A DNA stretch of 64,000 bases from Hydrangea macrophylla. Taxonomy: Eukaryota; Streptophyta; Magnoliopsida; Cornales; Hydrangeaceae. Location of the stretch: contig CM066993.1 in NCBI GenBank assembly GCA_033977485.1, positions 27,766,001-27,830,000 of the forward strand, given 5' to 3'. The notes beneath the pieces are model-generated. The model worked only from the letters and a program-made list of their open reading frames with translations. It was not told where the DNA came from and made no database searches. Each line of letters starts with the position of its first letter. Within the stretch, counting starts at the first letter, position 1. This document shows, one piece after another, positions 35,911 to 49,020 of the stretch. The position numbers and the translations under genes were made by a program.

Positions 35911-38900
35911 GAGTCTTTACTCAAAGAATTACCGCTTCGTCACGAAGAACTGAAAGCGTTATAGAGTACAAGAACATCCATTTCGTCACGAAGAACCGAA
36001 AGGAGTCTTTACTCAAAGAATCACCGCTTCGTCACGAAGAACTGAAAGCGTTACGGAGTACAAGAACATCCATTTCGTCACGAAGAACCGAAAGGAGTCT
36101 TTACTCAAAGAATCACCGCTTCGTCACGAAGAACCGAAAGCGTTACGGAGTATAAGAACATCCATTTTGTCACGAAGAACCGAAAGGAGTCTTTACTGAA
36201 AGAATCACCGCGCTTCGTCACGAAGAACCGAAAACGTTACGGAGTACAAGAACATCCATTTCGTCACGAAGAACCGAAAGGAGTCTTTACTCAAAGAATC
36301 ACCGCTTCGTCACGAAGAACCGAAAGCGTTACGGAGTACAAGAACATCCATTTCGTCACGAAGAACCGAAAGGAGTTTTCACTCAAAAATCACCGCTTCG
36401 TCACAAAGAACCGAAAGCGTTACGGAGTACAAGAACATCCATTTCGTCACGAAGAATCGAAAGGAGTCTTTACTCAAAGAATCACCGCTTCGTCACGAAG
36501 AACCGAAAGCGTTACGGAGTACAAGAACACCCATTTCGTCACGAAGAACCGAAAGGAGTCTTTACTCAAAGAATCACCGCTTCGTCACGAAGAACTGAAA
36601 GCGTTACGGAGTACAAGAACACCCATTTCGTCACGAAGAACCGAAAGGAGTCTTTACTCAAAGAATCACCGCTTCGTCACGAAGAACTGAAAGCGTTATA
36701 GAGTACAAGAACATCCATTTCGTCACGAAGAACCGAAAGCAGTCTTTACTCAAAGAATCACCGCTTCGTCACGAAGAACCGAAAGCGTTACGGAGTACAA
36801 GAACATCTATTTCGTCACGAAGAACCGAAAGGAGTCTTTACTGAAAGAATCACCGCGCTTCGTCACGAAGAACCGAAAACATTACGGAGTACAAGAACAT
36901 CCATTTCGTCACGAAGAACCGAAAGGAGTCTTTACTCAAAGAATCACCGCTTCGTCACGAAGAACCGAAAGCGTTACGGAGTACAAGAACATCCATTTCG
37001 TCACGAAGAACCGAAAGGAGTTTTCACTTAAAAATCACCGCTTCGTCACAAAGAACCGAAAGCGTTACGGAGTACAAGAACATCCATTTCGTCACGAAGA
37101 ACCGAAAGGAGTCTTTACTCAAAGAATCACCGCTTCGTCACGAAGAACTGAAAGCGTTACGGAGTACAAGAACATCCATTTCGTCACGAAGAACCGAAAG
37201 GAGTCTTTACTCAAAGAATCACCGCTTCGTCACAAAGAACAGAAAGCGTTACGGAGTACAAGAACACCCATTTCGTCACGAAGAACCGAAAGGAGTCTTT
37301 ACTCAAAGAATCACCGCTTCGTCACGAAGAACTGAAAGCGTTATAGAGTACAAGAACATCCATTTCGTCACGAAGAACCGAAAGGAGTCTTTACTGAAAG
37401 AATCACCGCTTCATCACGAAGAACTGAAAGTGTTACGGAGTACAAGAACATCCATTTCGTCACGAAGAACCGAAAGGAGTCTTTACTCAAAGAATTACCG
37501 CTTCGTCACGAAGAACTGAAAGCGTTATAGAGTACAAGAACATCCATTTCGTCACGAAGAACCGAAAGGAGTCTTTACTCAAAGAATCACCGCTTCGTCA
37601 CGAAGAACTGAAAGCGTTACGGAGTACAAGAACATCCATTTCGTCACGAAGAACCGAAAGGAGTCTTTACTCAAAGAATCACCGCTTCGTCACGAAGAAC
37701 CGAAAGCGTTACGGAGTATAAGAACATCCATTTTGTCACGAAGAACCGAAAGGAGTCTTTACTGAAAGAATCACCGCGCTTCGTCACGAAGAACCGAAAA
37801 CGTTACGGAGTACAAGAACATCCATTTCGTCACGAAGAACCGAAAGGAGTCTTTACTCAAAGAATCACCGCTTCGTCACGAAGAACCGAAAGCGTTACGG
37901 AGTACAAGAACATCCATTTCGTCACGAAGAACCGAAAGGAGTTTTCACTCAAAAATCACCGCTTCGTCACAAAGAACCGAAAGCGTTACGGAGTACAAGA
38001 ACATCCATTTCGTCACGAAGAATCGAAAGGAGTCTTTACTCAAAGAATCACCGCTTCGTCACGAAGAACCGAAAGCGTTACGGAGTACAAGAACATCCAT
38101 TTCATCACGAAGAACCGAAAGGAGTCTTTACTCAAAGAATCACCGCTTCGTCACGAAGAACTGAAAGCGTTACGGAGTACAAGAACATCCATTTCGTCAC
38201 GAAGAACCGAAAGGAGTCTTTACTCAAAGAATCACCGCTTCGTCACGAAGAACTGAAAGCGTTACGGAGTACAAGAACATCCATTTCGTCCCGAAGAACC
38301 GAAAGGAGTCTTTACTCAAAGAATCACCGCTTCGTCACGAAGAACTGAAAGCGTTATAGAGTACAAGAACATCCATTTCGTCACGAAGAACCGAAAGCAG
38401 TCTTTACTCAAAGAATCACCGCTTCGTCACGAAGAACCGAATGCGTTACGGAGTACAAGAACATCCATTTCGTCACGAAGAACCGAAAGGAGTCTTTATT
38501 CAAAGAATCACCGCTTCGTCACGAAGAACCTAAAGCGTTACGGAGTACAAGAACATCCATTTCGTCGCGAAGAACCGAAAGGAGTCTTTACTCAAAGAAT
38601 CACCGCTTCGTCACGAAGAACCGAAAGCGTTACGGAGTATAAGAACATCCATTTTGTCACGAAGAACCGAAAGGAGTCTTTACTGAAAGAATCACCGCGC
38701 TTCGTCACGAAGAACCGAAAACATTACGGAGTACAAGAACATCCATTTCGTCACGAAGAACCGAAAGGAGTCTTTACTCAAAGAATCACCGCTTCGTCAC
38801 GAAGAACCGAAAGCATTACGGAGTACAAGAACATCCATTTCGTCACGAAGAACCGAAAGGAGTTTTCACTTAAAAATCACCGCTTCGTCACAAAGAACCG

Positions 38901-39714
38901 AAAGCGTTACGGAGTACAAGAACATCCATTTCGTCACGAAGAACCGAAAGGAGTCTTTACTCAAAGAATCACCGCTTCGTCACGAAGAACCGAAAGCGTT
39001 ACGGAGTACAAGAACATCCATTTCGTCACGAAGAACCGAAAGGAGTCTTTACTCAAAGAATCACCGCTTCGTCACGAAGAACTGAAAGCGTTACGGAGTA
39101 CAAGAACACCCATTTCGTCACGAAGAACCGAAAGGAGTCTTTACTCAAAGAATCACCGCTTCGTCACGAAGAACTGAAAGCGTTATAGAGTACAAGAACA
39201 TCCATTTCGTCACGAAGAACCGAAAGCAGTCTTTACTCAAAGAATCACCGCTTCGTCACGAAGAACCGAAAGCGTTACGGAGTACAAGAACATCTATTTC
39301 GTCACGAAGAACCGAAAGGAGTCTTTACTGAAAGAATCACCGCTTCATCACGAAGAACTGAAAGTGTTACGGAGTACAAGAACATCCATTTCGTCACGAA
39401 GAACCGAAAGGAGTCTTTACTCAAAGAATCACCGCTTCGTCACGAAGAACTGAAAGCGTTACGGAGTACAAGAACATCCATTTCGTCACGAAGAACCGAA
39501 AGGAGTCTTTACTCAAAGAATCACCGCTTCGTCACGAAGAACTGAAAGCGTTACGGAGTACAAGAACATCCATTTCGTCCCGAAGAACCGAAAGGAGTCT
39601 TTACTCAAAGAATCACCGCTTCGTCACGAAGAACTGAAAGCGTTATAGAGTACAAGAACATCCATTTCGTCACGAAGAACCGAAAGCAGTCTTTACTCAA
39701 AGAATCACCGCTTC

Positions 39715-39760
39715 GTCACGAAGAACCGAATGCGTTACGGAGTATAAGAACATCCATTTT
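39715..39760 (+). repeat. Chimeric B monomer marking an exchange point
   Basis: The left part is the gaatgcgtta form (13th dimer of the HOR). The right part is the tataag form ending cattttg, which normally belongs two dimers later. The tttattc, aacctaaag and gtcgcg dimers are skipped, so the next gtcgcg comes 2761 bp after 38564 instead of after one HOR length. Confidence 0.78.
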
Positions 39761-41416
39761 GTCACGAAGAACCGAAAGGAGTCTTTACTCAAAGAATCAC
39801 CGCTTCGTCACGAAGAACTGAAAGCGTTACGGAGTACAAGAACATCCATTTCGTCACGAAGAACCGAAAGGAGTCTTTACTCAAAGAATCACCGCTTCGT
39901 CACGAAGAACCGAAAGCGTTACGGAGTATAAGAACATCCATTTTGTCACGAAGAACCGAAAGGAGTCTTTACTGAAAGAATCACCGCGCTTCGTCACGAA
40001 GAACCGAAAACGTTACGGAGTACAAGAACATCCATTTCGTCACGAAGAACCGAAAGGAGTCTTTACTCAAAGAATCACCGCTTCGTCACGAAGAACCGAA
40101 AGCGTTACGGAGTACAAGAACATCCATTTCGTCACGAAGAACCGAAAGGAGTTTTCACTCAAAAATCACCGCTTCGTCACAAAGAACCGAAAGCGTTACG
40201 GAGTACAAGAACATCCATTTCGTCACGAAGAATCGAAAGGAGTCTTTACTCAAAGAATCACCGCTTCGTCACGAAGAACCGAAAGCGTTACGGAGTACAA
40301 GAACATCCATTTCATCACGAAGAACCGAAAGGAGTCTTTACTCAAAGAATCACCGCTTCGTCACGAAGAACTGAAAGCGTTACGGAGTACAAGAACATCC
40401 ATTTCGTCACGAAGAACCGAAAGGAGTCTTTACTCAAAGAATCACCGCTTCGTCACGAAGAACTGAAAGCGTTACGGAGTACAAGAACATCCATTTCGTC
40501 CCGAAGAACCGAAAGGAGTCTTTACTCAAAGAATCACCGCTTCGTCACGAAGAACTGAAAGCGTTATAGAGTACAAGAACATCCATTTCGTCACGAAGAA
40601 CCGAAAGCAGTCTTTACTCAAAGAATCACCGCTTCGTCACGAAGAACCGAATGCGTTACGGAGTACAAGAACATCCATTTCGTCACGAAGAACCGAAAGG
40701 AGTTTTCACTCAAAAATCACCGCTTCGTCACAAAGAACCGAAAGCGTTACGGAGTACAAGAACATCCATTTCGTCACGAAGAATCGAAAGGAGTCTTTAC
40801 TCAAAGAATCACCGCTTCGTCACGAAGAACCGAAAGCGTTACGGAGTACAAGAACATCCATTTCATCACGAAGAACCGAAAGGAGTCTTTACTCAAAGAA
40901 TCACCGCTTCGTCACGAAGAACTGAAAGCGTTACGGAGTACAAGAACATCCATTTCGTCACGAAGAACCGAAAGGAGTCTTTACTCAAAGAATCACCGCT
41001 TCGTCACGAAGAACTGAAAGCGTTACGGAGTACAAGAACATCCATTTCGTCCCGAAGAACCGAAAGGAGTCTTTACTCAAAGAATCACCGCTTCGTCACG
41101 AAGAACTGAAAGCGTTATAGAGTACAAGAACATCCATTTCGTCACGAAGAACCGAAAGCAGTCTTTACTCAAAGAATCACCGCTTCGTCACGAAGAACCG
41201 AATGCGTTACGGAGTACAAGAACATCCATTTCGTCACGAAGAACCGAAAGGAGTCTTTATTCAAAGAATCACCGCTTCGTCACGAAGAACCTAAAGCGTT
41301 ACGGAGTACAAGAACATCCATTTCGTCGCGAAGAACCGAAAGGAGTCTTTACTCAAAGAATCACCGCTTCGTCACGAAGAACCGAAAGCGTTACGGAGTA
41401 TAAGAACATCCATTTT

Positions 41417-41464
41417 GTCACGAAGAACCGAAAGGAGTCTTTACTGAAAGAATCACCGCGCTTC
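41417..41464 (+). repeat. 48-bp A monomer variant (example)
   Basis: This A monomer reads tactgaaag and ends ccgcgcttc. An extra gc (or cg) near the end makes it 48 bp. It always follows a B monomer that has tataag and ends in cattttg, and it recurs once per HOR in all three domains. Confidence 0.9.
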
Positions 41465-41602
41465 GTCACGAAGAACCGAAAACATTACGGAGTACAAGAA
41501 CATCCATTTCGTCACGAAGAACCGAAAGGAGTCTTTACTCAAAGAATCACCGCTTCGTCACGAAGAACCGAAAGCATTACGGAGTACAAGAACATCCATT
41601 TC

Positions 41603-41647
41603 GTCACGAAGAACCGAAAGGAGTTTTCACTTAAAAATCACCGCTTC
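41603..41647 (+). repeat. 45-bp A monomer variant (example)
   Basis: The tail reads gagttttcact, then aaaaatc, where the consensus has gagtctttact and aaagaatc. One base is lost, giving 45 bp. It is followed by a B monomer starting gtcacaaag. Domain II alternates between cttaaaaatc and ctcaaaaatc forms. Domain III adds a form reading ctcaaaaataacc. Confidence 0.9.
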
Positions 41648-43890
41648 GTCACAAAGAACCGAAAGCGTTACGGAGTACAAGAACATCCATTTCGTCACGA
41701 AGAACCGAAAGGAGTCTTTACTCAAAGAATCACCGCTTCGTCACGAAGAACCGAAAGCGTTACGGAGTACAAGAACATCCATTTCGTCACGAAGAACCGA
41801 AAGGAGTCTTTACTCAAAGAATCACCGCTTCGTCACGAAGAACTGAAAGCGTTACGGAGTACAAGAACACCCATTTCGTCACGAAGAACCGAAAGGAGTC
41901 TTTACTCAAAGAATCACCGCTTCGTCACGAAGAACTGAAAGCGTTATAGAGTACAAGAACATCCATTTCGTCACGAAGAACCGAAAGCAGTCTTTACTCA
42001 AAGAATCACCGCTTCGTCACGAAGAACCGAAAGCGTTACGGAGTACAAGAACATCTATTTCGTCACGAAGAACCGAAAGGAGTCTTTACTGAAAGAATCA
42101 CCGCTTCATCACGAAGAACTGAAAGTGTTACGGAGTACAAGAACATCCATTTCGTCACGAAGAACCGAAAGGAGTCTTTACTCAAAGAATCACCGCTTCG
42201 TCACGAAGAACTGAAAGCGTTACGGAGTACAAGAACATCCATTTCGTCACGAAGAACCGAAAGGAGTCTTTACTCAAAGAATCACCGCTTCGTCACGAAG
42301 AACTGAAAGCGTTACGGAGTACAAGAACATCCATTTCGTCCCGAAGAACCGAAAGGAGTCTTTACTCAAAGAATCACCGCTTCGTCACGAAGAACTGAAA
42401 GCGTTATAGAGTACAAGAACATCCATTTCGTCACGAAGAACCGAAAGCAGTCTTTACTCAAAGAATCACCGCTTCGTCACGAAGAACCGAATGCGTTACG
42501 GAGTACAAGAACATCCATTTCGTCACGAAGAACCGAAAGGAGTCTTTATTCAAAGAATCACCGCTTCGTCACGAAGAACCTAAAGCGTTACGGAGTACAA
42601 GAACATCCATTTCGTCGCGAAGAACCGAAAGGAGTCTTTACTCAAAGAATCACCGCTTCGTCACGAAGAACCGAAAGCGTTACGGAGTATAAGAACATCC
42701 ATTTTGTCACGAAGAACCGAAAGGAGTCTTTACTGAAAGAATCACCGCGCTTCGTCACGAAGAACCGAAAACATTACGGAGTACAAGAACATCCATTTCG
42801 TCACGAAGAACCGAAAGGAGTCTTTACTCAAAGAATCACCGCTTCGTCACGAAGAACCGAAAGCATTACGGAGTACAAGAACATCCATTTCGTCACGAAG
42901 AACCGAAAGGAGTTTTCACTTAAAAATCACCGCTTCGTCACAAAGAACCGAAAGCGTTACGGAGTACAAGAACATCCATTTCGTCACGAAGAACCGAAAG
43001 GAGTCTTTACTCAAAGAATCACCGCTTCGTCACGAAGAACCGAAAGCGTTACGGAGTACAAGAACATCCATTTCGTCACGAAGAACCGAAAGGAGTCTTT
43101 ACTCAAAGAATCACCGCTTCGTCACGAAGAACTGAAAGCGTTACGGAGTACAAGAACACCCATTTCGTCACGAAGAACCGAAAGGAGTCTTTACTCAAAG
43201 AATCACCGCTTCGTCACGAAGAACTGAAAGCGTTATAGAGTACAAGAACATCCATTTCGTCACGAAGAACCGAAAGCAGTCTTTACTCAAAGAATCACCG
43301 CTTCGTCACGAAGAACCGAAAGCGTTACGGAGTACAAGAACATCTATTTCGTCACGAAGAACCGAAAGGAGTCTTTACTGAAAGAATCACCGCTTCATCA
43401 CGAAGAACTGAAAGTGTTACGGAGTACAAGAACATCCATTTCGTCACGAAGAACCGAAAGGAGTCTTTACTCAAAGAATCACCGCTTCGTCACGAAGAAC
43501 TGAAAGCGTTATAGAGTACAAGAACATCCATTTCGTCACGAAGAACCGAAAGGAGTCTTTACTCAAAGAATCACCGCTTCGTCACGAAGAACTGAAAGCG
43601 TTACGGAGTACAAGAACATCCATTTCGTCACGAAGAACCGAAAGGAGTCTTTACTCAAAGAATCACCGCTTCGTCACGAAGAACCGAAAGCGTTACGGAG
43701 TATAAGAACATCCATTTTGTCACGAAGAACCGAAAGGAGTCTTTACTGAAAGAATCACCGCGCTTCGTCACGAAGAACCGAAAACGTTACGGAGTACAAG
43801 AACATCCATTTCGTCACGAAGAACCGAAAGGAGTCTTTACTCAAAGAATCACCGCTTCGTCACGAAGAACCGAAAGCGTTACGGAGTACA

Positions 43891-44420
43891 AGAACATCCA
43901 TTTTGTCACGATGAACCGAAAGGAGTCTTTACTCAAAGAATCACCGCTTCGTCACGAAGAACCGAAAGCGTTACGGAGTACAAGAACATCCATTTCGTCA
44001 CGAAGAGCCGAAAGGAGTCTTTACTCAAAGAATCACCGCTTCGTCACGAAGAACTGAAAGCATTACGGAGTACAAGAACATCCATTTCGTCACGAAGAAC
44101 CGAAAGGAGTCTTTACTCAAAGAATCACCGCTTCGTCACGAAGAACTGAAAGCGTTATAGAGTACAAGAACATCCATTTCGTCACGAAGAACCGAAAGCA
44201 GTCTATACTCAAAGAATCACTGCTTCGTCACGAAGAACCGAAAGCGTTACGGAGTACAAGAACATCCATTTCATCACGAAGAACCGAAAGGAGTCTTTAT
44301 TCAAAGAATCACCGCTTCGTCACGAAGAACCGAAAGCGTTACGGAGTACAAGAACATCCATTTCGTCACGAAGAACCGAAATGAGTCTTTACTCAAAGAA
44401 TCACCGCTTCGTCACGAAGA
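43891..44420 (+). repeat. Transition zone between domains II and III
   Basis: Within about 500 bp there are several changes I see rarely or nowhere else in the window: cacgatgaacc near 43.91 kb, cgaagagccg near 44.00 kb, gtctatactc near 44.20 kb, cactgcttc near 44.22 kb and cgaaatgag near 44.38 kb. HOR order is unclear here. Domain II markers stop before this zone and domain III markers begin after it. Confidence 0.65.
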
Positions 44421-45450
44421 ACCGAAAGCGTTACAGAGTATAAGAACATCCATTTTGTTACGAAGAACCGAAAGGAGTCTTTACTGAAAGAATACCGCGC
44501 TTCGTCATGAAGAACCGAAAACGTTACGGAGTACAAGAACATCCATTTCGTCACGAAGAACCGAAAGGAGTTTTTACTCAAAAATCACCGCTTCGTCACA
44601 AAGAACCGAAAGCGTTACGGAGTACAAGAACATCTATTTCGTCACGAAGAACCGAAAGGAGTCTTTACTCAAAGAATCACCGCTTCGTCACGAAGAACCG
44701 AAAGCGTTACGGAGTACAAGAACATCCATTTCGTCACGAAGAACCAAAAGGAGTCTTTACTCAAAGAATCACCGCTTCGTCACGAAGAACTGAAAGCGTT
44801 ACGGAGTACAAGAACATCCATTTCGTCACGAAGAACCGAAAGGAGTCTTTACTCAAAGAATCACCGCTTCGTCACGAAGAACCGAAAGCGTTACGGAGTA
44901 CAAGAACATCCATTTCGTCACGAAGAACCGAAAGGAGTCTTTACTCAAAGAATCACCGCTTCGTCACGAAGAACCGAAAGCGTTACGGAGTACAAGAACA
45001 TCCATTTCGTCACGAAGAACCGAAAGGAGTCTTTATTCAAAGAATCACTGCTTCGTCACGAAGCACCGAAAGCGTTACGGAGTACAAGAACATCCATTTC
45101 GTCACGAAGAACCGAAAGGAGTTTTCACTCAAAAATCACCGCTTCATCACAAAGAACCGAAAGCGTTACGGAGTACAAGAACATCCATTTCGTCACGAAG
45201 AATCGAAAGGAGTCTTTACTCAAAGAATCACCGCTTCGTCACGAAGAACTGAAAGCGTTACGGAGTATAAGAACATCCATTTCGTCACGAAGAACCGAAA
45301 GGAGTCTTTACTCAAAGAATCACCGCTTCGTCACGAAGAACTGAAAGCGTTACGGAGTACAAGAACATCCATTTCGTCACGAAGAACCGAAAGGAGTCTT
45401 TATTCAAAGAATCACTGCTTCGTCACGAAGCACCGAAAGCGTTACGGAGT
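44410..45450 (+). repeat. 1-kb segment repeated 13333 bp downstream, copy 1
   Basis: It shares gttacagagtataag, cattttgttacg, a 47-bp A monomer with gaataccgcgc (one c lost) and cgtcatgaag with 57.74-58.79 kb. The offset is 13333 bp. It ends at the 67-bp deletion junction at 45451. Confidence 0.85.
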
Positions 45451-45470
45451 GCAAGAACCGAAAGGGTTAC
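45451..45470 (+). repeat. 67-bp deletion junction, copy 1 of 5
   Basis: The sequence gcaagaac runs directly into cgaaagggtta. In the undeleted form (58784) 67 bp lie between these, and both ends of the deleted stretch carry aagaac. A deletion through 6-bp microhomology explains the junction. Copies are at 47318, 49001, 50960 and 52641. Confidence 0.88.
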
Positions 45471-47317
45471 GGAGTATAAGAACATCCATTTCATCACGAA
45501 GAACCGAAAGGAGTCTTTACTGAAAGAATCACCGCGCTTCGTCACGAAGAACCGAAAACGTTACGGAGTACAAGAACATCCATTTCATCACGAAGAACCG
45601 AAAGAAGTCTTTACTCAAAGAATCACCGCTTCGTCACGAAGAACCGAAAGCGTTACGGAGTACAAGAACATACATTTCGTCACGAAGAACCGAAAGGAGT
45701 TTTCACTCAAAAATCACTGCTTCATCACAAAGAACCGAAAGCGTTACGGAGTACAAGAACATCCATTTCGTCACGAAGAATCGAAAGGAGTCTTTACTCA
45801 AAGAATCACCGCTTTGTCACGAAGAACCGAAAGCGTTACGGAGTACAAGAACATCCATTTCGTCACGAAGAACCGAAAGGAGCCTTTACTCAAAGAATCA
45901 CCGCTTCGTCACGAAGAACTGAAAGCGTTATAGAGTACAAGAACATCCATTTCGTCACGAAGAACCGAAAGCAGTCTTTACTCAAAGAATCACCGCTTCG
46001 TCACGAAGAACCGAAAGCGTTACGGAGTACAAGAACATCCATTTCGTCACGAAGAACCGAAAGGAGTCTTTACTCAAAGAATCACCGCTTCGTCACGAAG
46101 AACCGAAAGCGTTACGGAGTATAAGATCATCCATTTTGTCACGAAGAACCGAAAGGAGTCTTTACTGAAAGAATCACCGCGCTTCGTCACGAAGAACTGA
46201 TAACATTACGGAGTACAAGAACATCCATTTCGTCACGAAGAACCGAAAGGAGTCTTTACTCAAAGAATCACCGCTTCGTCACGAAGAACCGAAAGCGTTA
46301 CGGAGTACAAGAACATCCATTTCGTCACGAAGAACCGAATGGAGTTTTCACTCAAAAATAACCGCTTCGTCACAAAGAACCCAAAGCGTTACGGAGTACA
46401 AGAACATCCATTTCGTCACGAAGAACCGAAAGGAGTCTTTACTCAAAGAATCACCGCTTCGTCATGAAGAACCGAAAGCGTTACGGAGTACAAGAACATC
46501 CATTTCGTCACGAAGAACCAAAAGGAGTCTTTACTCAAAGAATCACCGCTTCGTCACGAAGAACTGAAAGCGTTACGGAGTACAAGAACACCCATTTCGT
46601 CACGAAGAACCGAAAGGAGTCTTTACTCAAAGAATCACCGCTTCGTCACGAAGAACTGAAAGTGTTATAGAGTACAAGAACATCTATTTTGTCACGAAGA
46701 ACCGAAAGCAGTCTTTACTCAAAGAATCACCGCTTTGTCACGAAGAACCGAAGGCGTTACGGAGTACAAGAACATCTATTTCGTCACGAAGAACCGAAAG
46801 GAGTCTTTACTGAAAGAATCACCGCTTCGTCACGAAAAACTGAAAGCGTTACGGAGTACAAGAACATCCATTTCGTCACGAAGAACCGAAAGGAGTCTTT
46901 ACTCAAAGAATCACCGCTTCGTCACGAAGAACTGAAAGCGTTATAGAGTACAAGAACATCCATTTCGTCACGAAGAACCAAAAGCAGTCTTTGCTCAAAG
47001 AATCACCGCTTCGTCACGAAGAACCGAAAGCGTTACGGAGTACAAGAACATCCATTTCGTCACGAAGAATCGAAAGGAGTCTTTACTCAAAGAATCACCG
47101 CTTCGTCACGAAGAACTGAAAGCGTTACGGGGTATAAGAACATCCATTTCGTCACGAAGAACCGAAAGGAGTCTTTACTCAAAGAATCACCGCTTCGTCA
47201 CGAAGAACTGAAAGCGTTACGGAGTACAAGAACATCCATTTCGTCACGAAGAACCGAAAGGAGTCTTTATTCAAAGAATCACTGCTTCGTCACGAAGCAC
47301 CGAAAGCGTTACGGAGT

Positions 47318-47337
47318 GCAAGAACCGAAAGGGTTAC
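47318..47337 (+). repeat. 67-bp deletion junction, copy 2
   Basis: This is identical to the junction at 45451, 1867 bp downstream. The interval is 184 bp longer than the next one because a two-dimer stretch with ttatagag and gcagtc is present after copy 1 and absent after copy 2. Confidence 0.88.
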
Positions 47338-49000
47338 GGAGTATAAGAACATCCATTTCATCACGAAGAACCGAAAGGAGTCTTTACTGAAAGAATCACC
47401 GCGCTTCGTCACGAAGAACCGAAAACGTTACGGAGTACAAGAACATCCATTTCATCACGAAGAACCGAAAGAAGTCTTTACTCAAAGAATCACCGCTTCG
47501 TCACGAAGAACCGAAAGCGTTACGGAGTACAAGAACATCCATTTCGTCACGAAGAACCGAAAGGAGTTTTCACTCAAAAATCACTGCTTCATCACAAAGA
47601 ACCGAAAGCGTTACGGAGTACAAGAACATCCATTTCGTCACGAAGAATCGAAAGGAGTCTTTACTCAAAGAATCACCGCTTTGTCACGAAGAACCGAAAG
47701 CGTTACGGAGTACAAGAACATCCATTTCGTCACGAAGAACCGAAAGGAGTCTTTACTCAAAGAATCACCGCTTCGTCACGAAGAACCGAAAGCGTTACGG
47801 AGTATAAGATCATCCATTTTGTCACGAAGAACCGAAAGGAGTCTTTACTGAAAGAATCACCGCGCTTCGTCACGAAGAACTGATAACATTACGGAGTACA
47901 AGAACATCCATTTCGTCACGAAGAACCGAAAGGAGTCTTTACTCAAAGAATCACCGCTTCGTCACGAAGAACCGAAAGCGTTACGGAGTACAAGAACATC
48001 CATTTCGTCACGAAGAACCGAATGGAGTTTTCACTCAAAAATAACCGCTTCGTCACAAAGAACCCAAAGCGTTACGGAGTACAAGAACATCCATTTCGTC
48101 ACGAAGAACCGAAAGGAGTCTTTACTCAAAGAATCACCGCTTCGTCATGAAGAACCGAAAGCGTTACGGAGTACAAGAACATCCATTTCGTCACGAAGAA
48201 CCAAAAGGAGTCTTTACTCAAAGAATCACCGCTTCGTCACGAAGAACTGAAAGCGTTACGGAGTACAAGAACACCCATTTCGTCACGAAGAACCGAAAGG
48301 AGTCTTTACTCAAAGAATCACCGCTTCGTCACGAAGAACTGAAAGTGTTATAGAGTACAAGAACATCTATTTTGTCACGAAGAACCGAAAGCAGTCTTTA
48401 CTCAAAGAATCACCGCTTTGTCACGAAGAACCGAAGGCGTTACGGAGTACAAGAACATCTATTTCGTCACGAAGAACCGAAAGGAGTCTTTACTGAAAGA
48501 ATCACCGCTTCGTCACGAAAAACTGAAAGCGTTACGGAGTACAAGAACATCCATTTCGTCACGAAGAACCGAAAGGAGTCTTTACTCAAAGAATCACCGC
48601 TTCGTCACGAAGAACTGAAAGCGTTATAGAGTACAAGAACATCCATTTCGTCACGAAGAACCAAAAGCAGTCTTTGCTCAAAGAATCACCGCTTCGTCAC
48701 GAAGAACCGAAAGCGTTACGGAGTACAAGAACATCCATTTCGTCACGAAGAATCGAAAGGAGTCTTTACTCAAAGAATCACCGCTTCGTCACGAAGAACT
48801 GAAAGCGTTACGGGGTATAAGAACATCCATTTCGTCACGAAGAACCGAAAGGAGTCTTTACTCAAAGAATCACCGCTTCGTCACGAAGAACTGAAAGCGT
48901 TACGGAGTACAAGAACATCCATTTCGTCACGAAGAACCGAAAGGAGTCTTTATTCAAAGAATCACTGCTTCGTCACGAAGCACCGAAAGCGTTACGGAGT

Positions 49001-49020
49001 GCAAGAACCGAAAGGGTTAC
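49001..49020 (+). repeat. 67-bp deletion junction, copy 3
   Basis: The same junction occurs 1683 bp after copy 2. With the 67 bp restored this spacing would be 19 dimers plus 2 bp. Confidence 0.88.

Larger units (their letters stand above)
41325..42613 (+). repeat. Canonical 1289-bp HOR unit (14 dimers, 28 monomers)
   Basis: The dimers in order are: gtcgcg A with tataag B; 48-bp A with aaaacatta B; A with agcatta B; 45-bp A with cacaaag B; plain dimer; A with cacccattt B; A with ttatagag B; gcagtc A with catctattt B; tactgaaag A ending gcttcatc with agtgtta B; two dimers with aactg B; gtcccg A with ttatagag B; gcagtc A with gaatgcg B; tttattc A with aacctaaag B. The next gtcgcg is at 42614. 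The length equals 14 x 92 plus 2 (48-bp A) minus 1 (45-bp A). The following unit copies this order only to about 43.5 kb. Confidence 0.88.
7013..43890 (+). repeat. Satellite domain II (14-dimer HOR family and its rearrangements)
   Basis: The ordered markers are gtcgcg followed by gaaccg, 48-bp A, gaaaacatta, 45-bp A with cttaaaaatc, gtcacaaag, cacccattt, ttatagag, gcagtc, catctattt, gcttcatcac with agtgtta, gtcccg, gaatgcg, tttattc and aacctaaag. Within the domain gtcgcg occurs at 7250, 9276, 12222, 14984, 18577, 21801, 24563, 28801, 31380, 32669, 34511, 38564, 41325 and 42614. The spacing ranges from 1289 to 4238 bp, so the complete 14-dimer unit is often expanded or truncated. I saw no gtcgcg or gtcccg monomer after about 42.6 kb. 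Confidence 0.85.

Noticed and set aside
44393..44581. Minus-strand open frames here and at 57699-57914
   Set aside because: Both lie in the duplicated 44.4/57.7-kb segment and read the reverse of the same repeat. They are short and have no independent support.
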